Below are positions 59,194-64,000 of a DNA stretch of 64,000 bases, in pieces. Within the stretch, counting starts at the first letter, position 1; each line of letters starts with the position of its first letter. The position numbers and the translations under genes were made by a program. Under the pieces are notes generated by a model, which was not told where the DNA came from, did no database searches, and was given only the letters and a program-made list of their open reading frames with translations. Source of the stretch: Clostridia bacterium (lineage in GTDB: Bacteria > Bacillota > Clostridia > Oscillospirales > CAG-382); contig JAFRPL010000014.1 in assembly GCA_017429165.1 (NCBI GenBank), positions 66,113-130,112 of the forward strand, in the 5' to 3' direction.

Positions 59194-60087
59194 ATGACGG
59201 ATATAAAGAAAAACAATATAATACAGCTTACAAAACGCCTTGCGATGATGTTCGTGGGCGCGATCATATACGCCGTCGGGGTAGCCTTCTTTTTGAACCC
59301 GCACGGCATAGCTCCGGGCGGACTCACCGGCGTTTCGGTCATGATAAATCACTTCTTCCCGCAGATAAACACCGGTATACTGGTGCTGCTCCTGAACGTG
59401 CCGCTTATGATCGCGGGGCTCATACGGTTCGGCAGGGATTTTCTGGTTTCGACTATATGGGCGACGGTGACTTCTTCGCTGCTCATATCGGGAATGGAAG
59501 ATATAATCGCGCATTATCAGCTCGTCCTCACGCAGAACATGATCCTTTCCGCTCTTGCGGGAGGCGCCCTTATGGGAGCCGGAATGGGTATGATATTCCG
59601 CCGCGGCGGAACGACCGGCGGTTCGGATATCGTAGTCAAGTTCCTGCGCCAGAAATACCGTCATCTTAAATCCGGCGTGCTCTTCATAATAATAGATTCG
59701 TCCATAGTCGCCGCCTCGGCCGTGGTTTACCGCGATATAGACATGGGGCTGCTCGCAGGCGTTACCGTAGCGGTATCGTCTTACGTCTTCAACACCATAC
59801 TCTACGGCAGCGATTCGGCGCGGCTTACGTTCATAATATCCAACAAGCCTGACCAAATAGTTTCGCGTCTGCTGGAAGAACTGAACATAGGCGCCTCGTA
59901 CGTCAACGGGCAGGGGGCGTTCACCGGGGCGGACAAGCGCATAATAATGTGCGCCGCCAAGAACCGCACCTTCCCGCTGGTAAAGCAGATAGTCCACGAG
60001 GAGGACCCGCACGCGTTCCTCATAGTTTCCTCCGCCAACGAGATATACGGCGAAGGGTTCAAGGTGTATTCGAATACCGAAATGTAA
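59194..60087 (+). CDS. YitT-family membrane protein
   Basis: 297 residues. Five to six membrane helices carry the family patterns VGVAFFLNPHGIAPGGLTGV and FRRGGTTGGSDIVVKFL. A C-terminal cytoplasmic DUF2179 domain (ASYVNGQGAFTGADKRIIMC, then EEDPHAFLIVSSANEIYGEG) is intact. Transported substrate unknown. It converges on hom, three bases apart. Confidence 0.9.
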   Translation: MTDIKKNNIIQLTKRLAMMFVGAIIYAVGVAFFLNPHGIAPGGLTGVSVMINHFFPQINTGILVLLLNVPLMIAGLIRFGRDFLVSTIWATVTSSLLISGMEDIIAHYQLVLTQNMILSALAGGALMGAGMGMIFRRGGTTGGSDIVVKFLRQKYRHLKSGVLFIIIDSSIVAASAVVYRDIDMGLLAGVTVAVSSYVFNTILYGSDSARLTFIISNKPDQIVSRLLEELNIGASYVNGQGAFTGADKRIIMCAAKNRTFPLVKQIVHEEDPHAFLIVSSANEIYGEGFKVYSNTEM

Positions 60088-60089
60088 AA

Positions 60090-61136
60090 TCAGATAAGTT
60101 CGTATTCCTCGCCGCCGAGCGTTACCGTTTCGGCGGCTTTCTTTTGTTTGCAGACCGCTTTTTTTGCGCTTGCAGGGCGCGGGAGCGGCCGCACGGACGC
60201 CGCTTCGACGATATCGCTGACCACCGCCGAAGCCGTGGCGGATCCGCCGGCGCCGTGGCCGTAATACGCCGTTTCGCCGACCAGGTCGCCTTTGACGCAA
60301 ATGCAGTTGAACACGCCGCTGACCGAATGCAGCAGGTTGGCCTGTCTTACCGCGCATGGGCGCACGCAAAGCAGCGCGCCGTTATCGGTGAGTTTCGCCG
60401 TGCCCACGAGTTTTATCTTCAATCCCTTTGCTTTGGCTTCGGCGACGCTTTGCGCCGTGACGTTCGTTATGCCGCGGATCTCGGCGCAGTCTTCCATACG
60501 GTACTTGCCGCTGAAAGCGCACGACGCGAGTATGCAGATCTTACGCGCGGCGTCGAGCCCTTCGATATCCGCCGAAGGGTCGCGTTCGGCGTAGCCCAGC
60601 GCCTGGGCTTCTTTGAGCGCAGTTTCATACGACGAGCCTTCGGTCTCCATTTTTTCGAGTATGTAATTTGTGGTGCCGTTGAGTATGCCGTTTATCTCGG
60701 TCACGGAGTTCACCGCGAGAGTGTCGCGCAGAGTGCGGATTATGGGGATGCCGCCGCCCACGGACGCTTCGTACAGATAGCTGACGCCGTTTTTGCGCGC
60801 GGCACGCTCGAGTTCGGCGCCGTGTTTTTCGACCACCAGTTTATTGGAAGTGACCACCGATTTTCCCGCGTTGATGCACGCCAGAGAAAAATCGAACGCC
60901 GGTCTGTCGCCGCCCATCGTCTCGGCGACGACCTTTACGCTTTTATCCTTTAAGATCACGCTTATGTCGTTCACCACGCGGCTTGCGAATTCGCTGCCCG
61001 AAAAATCGCGCTTATCCAGAATGTATTTTACTTTTATACCGCCGCAAAGGCGCTTGTAGATGCCGGCGTTTTTTTCAAGGGCGTCGTATACCGCGCCGCC
61101 CACCACGCCGAGTCCCATTATCGCAATGTTCGTCAT
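60090..61136 (-). CDS. hom: Homoserine dehydrogenase, short form
   Basis: 348 residues. The NAD(P)-binding motif IAIMGLGVVGGAVYDAL, TSNKLVVEKHG, the signature GILNGTTNYIL and ERDPSADIEGLDAARK (catalytic lysine region) are present. It reduces aspartate semialdehyde to homoserine for threonine and methionine. The C-terminal ACT domain of longer Firmicute enzymes is missing, so threonine feedback through it is unlikely. The ATG overlaps the stop of the Nif3-like gene (ATGA). Confidence 0.93.
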   Translation of the reverse strand: MTNIAIMGLGVVGGAVYDALEKNAGIYKRLCGGIKVKYILDKRDFSGSEFASRVVNDISVILKDKSVKVVAETMGGDRPAFDFSLACINAGKSVVTSNKLVVEKHGAELERAARKNGVSYLYEASVGGGIPIIRTLRDTLAVNSVTEINGILNGTTNYILEKMETEGSSYETALKEAQALGYAERDPSADIEGLDAARKICILASCAFSGKYRMEDCAEIRGITNVTAQSVAEAKAKGLKIKLVGTAKLTDNGALLCVRPCAVRQANLLHSVSGVFNCICVKGDLVGETAYYGHGAGGSATASAVVSDIVEAASVRPLPRPASAKKAVCKQKKAAETVTLGGEEYELI

Positions 61137-61909
61137 TTTACGTCGTCGGTGTAGGAATACACCTCTCCCGCTTCAAAATACTTTGTCTCTATGCCGGTCT
61201 CGCCGCCCGTGAGCCGCGCGAGATAAGACATTCCGTCGCGCTCGCTGCCTTCGTGCCCCAGCGTGATCACGGCGCATTCGAACCCCAGCTCGGCGGCGTC
61301 GCGCACGTATTCCAGACACTTCCATTCACATGTCTCGCCGCACACGACGAGCTGGACTTCGCCGCGCTGTATCGGTTCGTGGGTTATCGCCCCGCAGGCG
61401 CCGAGCATAAGGCAGATCCTGTCGGTGCTGAACGAAAGCGAACCCGTTACGCGGACGTGCTTTACGCCGCAGTTTTTTTCTATGAGCTCGGCGAGTTCAA
61501 ACGGCGTGAGCGGCTCGTCGAGGACCGCCATACGGCGTTCGTCCATGCGCCAGCCGATCCCGAGCTTATCGAGGAATCCGGCGTGGATGAGGTCGGGTTG
61601 AGCGGCGTGCGCGTGGTCGTGGTAGCGGAACACCGCCATCCCCGTGCTTTCCAGAAGCTCGCGCTTGGCGATCTCCACCTTATCGGAGGCGAAATTGTCG
61701 AAATGGTCGTGGTATGTCGGCTCGTGCGTTACAAGTACGTCGGCGCCCCACGCGTGCGCGTCGCGGATCACCCGAGGAGTGGCGATGAAACAGAACGCCG
61801 CCTTTTTGACGGTGCGTTCGGGGTCGCCCGCCTTGAAAGTGTCGACGGTGGGTTCGCAGGGATGAGCGGACAGAGATCTTAAAAACTGGAGCAGTTCAAC
61901 GGCTTTCAT
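61133..61909 (-). CDS. Nif3-like dinuclear metal-centre protein
   Basis: 258 residues from the ATG at 61907-61909, with GGAGG further upstream. Metal-binding motifs of the Nif3 fold are visible: TVDTFKAGDPE, LVTHEPTYHDHF, RYHDHAHA and, near the C-terminus, ITLGHEGSERDGM. Many family members are annotated GTP cyclohydrolase I type 2 without proof. Coupled to hom through an ATGA overlap; the functional link is unclear. Confidence 0.85.
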   Translation of the reverse strand: MKAVELLQFLRSLSAHPCEPTVDTFKAGDPERTVKKAAFCFIATPRVIRDAHAWGADVLVTHEPTYHDHFDNFASDKVEIAKRELLESTGMAVFRYHDHAHAAQPDLIHAGFLDKLGIGWRMDERRMAVLDEPLTPFELAELIEKNCGVKHVRVTGSLSFSTDRICLMLGACGAITHEPIQRGEVQLVVCGETCEWKCLEYVRDAAELGFECAVITLGHEGSERDGMSYLARLTGGETGIETKYFEAGEVYSYTDDVK

Positions 61910-61937
61910 AAAAGAATGCGCCTCCGGATCTTTTTTT

Positions 61938-61955
61938 GCGCGCCGCGCGGCGCGC
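61938..61955. repeat. Perfect 18-base GC palindrome in the Nif3-hom leader
   Basis: GCGCGCCGCGCGGCGCGC equals its own reverse complement. It lies in the 5' leader of the Nif3-hom transcript, 28 bases before the start codon, and is followed on the minus strand by seven A rather than T. It could be a protein-binding site or a leader stem-loop. Confidence 0.7.
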
Positions 61956-61974
61956 TTTTGCAAAATGTATATTT

Positions 61975-62003
61975 ATTATATACTTTTTCACGGCTCTTGT
62001 CAA
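61975..62003 (-). promoter_or_regulatory. Sigma-A promoter for the Nif3-hom operon
   Basis: Minus strand TTGACA (61998-62003) and TATAAT (61975-61980): both consensus boxes with a 17-base spacer. Confidence 0.92.
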
Positions 62004-62083
62004 CCGCGAAACGGCGGAGCGCGCCGCTTTTTTGCGCGTGCGCGCAATATTCGCACATAACGGCATTAAAATTTGAAAAGCTC

Positions 62084-62111
62084 TTTACTTTTTGACATTT
62101 TCGTGTATAAT
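62084..62111 (+). promoter_or_regulatory. Likely promoter for nagA
   Basis: TATAAT (62106-62111) with TTTACT (62084-62089) 16 bases upstream. A TTGACA at 62092 is only eight bases from the -10 and is probably not the -35. Confidence 0.6.
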
Positions 62112-62146
62112 TGAAACAGGTACAATTTTAAGAGAGGAAGTTTGAT

Positions 62147-63289
62147 ATGAAGTACATTGTCAACGGTCAGATCATACTCAAAGACAGGATCGTTCAGGGC
62201 ATGGCGCTGGCATATGAAGACGGCGTCATCAAAGGCGTGACCGACGCTCAGTCGGTTCCCGCGGGCGCCGATATCATCGACGCCGAAGGCGGTTACGTCG
62301 CCCCCGGTCTTATCGACGTGCATATCCACGGCTATCTCGGGAAAGACGTCTGCGACGGCGACCCCGAAGGTCTGCGCACCATAGCGGGCGGACTCGTTAA
62401 AAACGGCGTCACGGGCTTTTTGCCCACCACCATGACTGTGGATATGAAAGTCATCAACGCCGCGCTCGATTCCGTGCGCGCGGTCAAAAAAGAATCCGAA
62501 TCCTGGAACGGTTCCGCCATACTCGGCGTACACGCCGAAGGTCCGTTCATCAACCCCAAGAAAAAGGGCGCTCAGGAAGAACGCTTTATCTTGAAACCCG
62601 ACGCGAAATTCGTTACAGATAACTCCGACGTCATCAAATATATCACTCTCGCCCCCGAAATGGACGAAGATTTCGCCGCAATCCGCGAGATCACCGAAAA
62701 GACCAACGTTGTCGTTTCGATGGGTCACACCAATGCGGATTACGCCACGGCGTACGCTTCGGTAGACGCGGGCGTGCGTTCGACGACGCACCTGTTCAAC
62801 GCCATGTCGGCGCTTGGCCACCGCAATCCCGGCGTGGTGGGCGCCGCGCTAACCCGCGACGTTTACACCGAGCTCATAGTCGATACCTACCACGTCGACA
62901 AGGCCCTGTTCCCGATGATACTCAAGCTCAAGGGCAACCGCCTGGTCTTCATAACCGATTGCCTGCCCGCCGGCGGACTTCCCGAAGGCGAATACACGCT
63001 GGGCGGCCAGAAGGTGTTCTATTACGGCAACCTGTGCAAGCTTGAAGACGGCACCATCGCCGGCAGCGTGCTCAAGCTGAACAAGGGCGTGTGGAACGTT
63101 TACAAGAACAGCGACGCTCCGCTGTGGCAGTGCGTGCGCTGCGCTTCGCTCAACCCCGCCACTCTGCTCGGCATTCGGAACAGAAAGGGCTCGCTCGAAG
63201 TCGGCAAGGACGCCGATATCATGATCACCGACACCGAATTCAACGTTCAAAAAACCATCATAGGAGGCACAGTACGCTATGAAGCTTAA
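62147..63289 (+). CDS. nagA: N-acetylglucosamine-6-phosphate deacetylase
   Basis: 380 residues, amidohydrolase fold. Motifs: APGLIDVHIHGYLGKD (metal-binding HxH), GVHAEGPFINPKKKG, VSMGHTNADYATA, THLFNAMSAL and the catalytic aspartate in VFITDCLPAGGLPEG. It converts GlcNAc-6-phosphate to glucosamine-6-phosphate in amino-sugar recycling. AGAGGAAG precedes the ATG. nagB is not next to it; the gene overlaps the following kinase-like gene by 11 bases. Confidence 0.95.
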   Translation: MKYIVNGQIILKDRIVQGMALAYEDGVIKGVTDAQSVPAGADIIDAEGGYVAPGLIDVHIHGYLGKDVCDGDPEGLRTIAGGLVKNGVTGFLPTTMTVDMKVINAALDSVRAVKKESESWNGSAILGVHAEGPFINPKKKGAQEERFILKPDAKFVTDNSDVIKYITLAPEMDEDFAAIREITEKTNVVVSMGHTNADYATAYASVDAGVRSTTHLFNAMSALGHRNPGVVGAALTRDVYTELIVDTYHVDKALFPMILKLKGNRLVFITDCLPAGGLPEGEYTLGGQKVFYYGNLCKLEDGTIAGSVLKLNKGVWNVYKNSDAPLWQCVRCASLNPATLLGIRNRKGSLEVGKDADIMITDTEFNVQKTIIGGTVRYEA

Positions 63290-64000
63290 AGTTTTATCCG
63301 AACTCGACACTCAGTTCCAGCCCCTTGCGCTGGTCGTCCGCGAATTCCGCAAGAATACCAAGGGCAGAAAAGGCCAGGATCTCGTTATAGCCATCGAACG
63401 CAACAAGGGCTATATTTCGGCTTACAAGACACGCATCTACAAGGACGGCGAAGGCAAGGACGAAGTGAACTTCCGCTTTGTTGAACGCATAGTCAAAGCG
63501 CTTCTGTGGGTCAGAGGCGGCTATAAGATAATCATCGCCGGCAGCAAGACAGTGGGCGAAAAAATAAAAGAGGCTTACCAAAAAGGCGGCCTGCGCGATT
63601 TTGACAACGGATTTATGGCGCGCTGCTACGAGCATCCTTTTGAAGTCGTGGTGACCGATCTCGAGCACGCCCCCGTCACCGCCGAATCCGCCGCCCCCGT
63701 GGGCAGACATCTCGACGGCTGCCGCATAGGCTTCGACGCCGGCGGAAGCGACCGCAAAGTATCGGCGGTCATCAACGGCGAATCGGTGTATTCCGAAGAA
63801 GTCGTGTGGTTCCCCAAGATCAATTCCGACCCGATGTATCACTACAACGGCATACTCGAAGCCATGAAGACCGCCGCGAGCCATATGCCGCGCGTGGACG
63901 CCATAGGCGTTTCTTCGGCGGGCGTTTACGTGGACAACCGCATAATGATAGGTTCGCTGTTCCTGAAGATATCGGACGAGGACTTTGAAAAGCACGTCAA
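63279..64000 (+). CDS. ROK/BadF-like sugar kinase or ATPase, 3' end outside window
   Basis: About 240 codons seen, from the ATG at 63279 with AGGAGG upstream, running off the right edge. The first 145 residues form an N-terminal extension (LVIAIERNKGYISAYKTRIY, then WVRGGYKIIIAGSKTVGEK) and only then the actin-like phosphate loop appears (IGFDAGGSDRKVSAVING), followed by VDAIGVSSAGVYVDNR. Such extended ROK-like proteins accompany nagA in clostridia and may phosphorylate N-acetylhexosamines. Overlap with nagA by 11 bases supports a shared pathway. Confidence 0.75.
   Translation, partial: MKLKVLSELDTQFQPLALVVREFRKNTKGRKGQDLVIAIERNKGYISAYKTRIYKDGEGKDEVNFRFVERIVKALLWVRGGYKIIIAGSKTVGEKIKEAYQKGGLRDFDNGFMARCYEHPFEVVVTDLEHAPVTAESAAPVGRHLDGCRIGFDAGGSDRKVSAVINGESVYSEEVVWFPKINSDPMYHYNGILEAMKTAASHMPRVDAIGVSSAGVYVDNRIMIGSLFLKISDEDFEKHV

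Overview
The window looks like chromosome from a spore-forming, Gram-positive member of the Clostridia. The evidence is a GC-rich genome with strong AGGAGG-type ribosome binding sites, near-consensus sigma-A promoters (mostly 17-base spacers), the cdaA-cdaR pair, a large SRP RNA with an Alu domain upstream of dnaX, sporulation-type proteins (SpoIVB peptidase, SpoVB-family flippase, a SpoIID-like protein), HemZ, YitT and DUF1385 proteins. The genus cannot be named from the sequence alone. No tRNA, 16S/23S rRNA, CRISPR array, prophage or intact insertion sequence was recognised.

Layout. (1) 1-22.9 kb is one long minus-strand housekeeping block, read right to left: DUF1385 protein, prmC, then from a strong promoter at about 21.06 kb a TrmH-type methyltransferase, dprA, topA, rnc, an Elp3-like radical SAM protein, smc, ftsY, rdgB, cdaA, cdaR, recJ, relA, dtd, hemZ and a SpoVB-type flippase cut by the window edge. 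Most junctions overlap or nearly touch, so long co-transcripts are likely; they link DNA maintenance, RNA processing, membrane targeting and both c-di-AMP and (p)ppGpp signalling. (2) 23-31.3 kb holds an RNHCP protein with a membrane protein, two secreted C-terminally anchored proteins, a small sugar-oxidoreductase/isomerase set and an orphan solute-binding lipoprotein. (3) 31.4-38.1 kb has a CofE-like ligase, a CPA2 antiporter, a zinc-ribbon membrane protein, a cyclophilin lipoprotein and the classical SRP RNA-dnaX-ybaB-recR cluster. (4) 38.45-41.3 kb is an accessory island: a lipoprotein and a compositionally different membrane-anchored protein lie between two copies of a 52-base repeat, with a probable RHS (YD-repeat) remnant and an array of about ten short hairpins.

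(5) 41.3-52 kb carries a thioesterase, a second anchored surface protein, a YgiQ-type radical SAM enzyme, SpoIVB, ROK glucokinase, type II pantothenate kinase with a lipoprotein and an HTH gene, three small unknown genes and a SpoIID-like/peptidoglycan-binding protein. (6) 52-57.3 kb has typA followed by two membrane-signalling pairs: an unusual XRE-HTH/sigma-region-4 fusion with a one-TM partner, and an ECF sigma factor with a one-TM partner behind a likely autoregulatory promoter. (7) 57.3-64 kb has pepF, a YitT protein, a Nif3-like/hom operon, nagA and the start of a ROK/BadF-like kinase.

The most unusual material is the 38.5-41.3 kb island with its hairpin array whose TGATG/CATCA linkers switch polarity, the HTH-sigma4 fusion pair, the stem-loop leader in front of the SEEP-repeat surface protein, and the shared xPxTGDAG tails of the two surface proteins.
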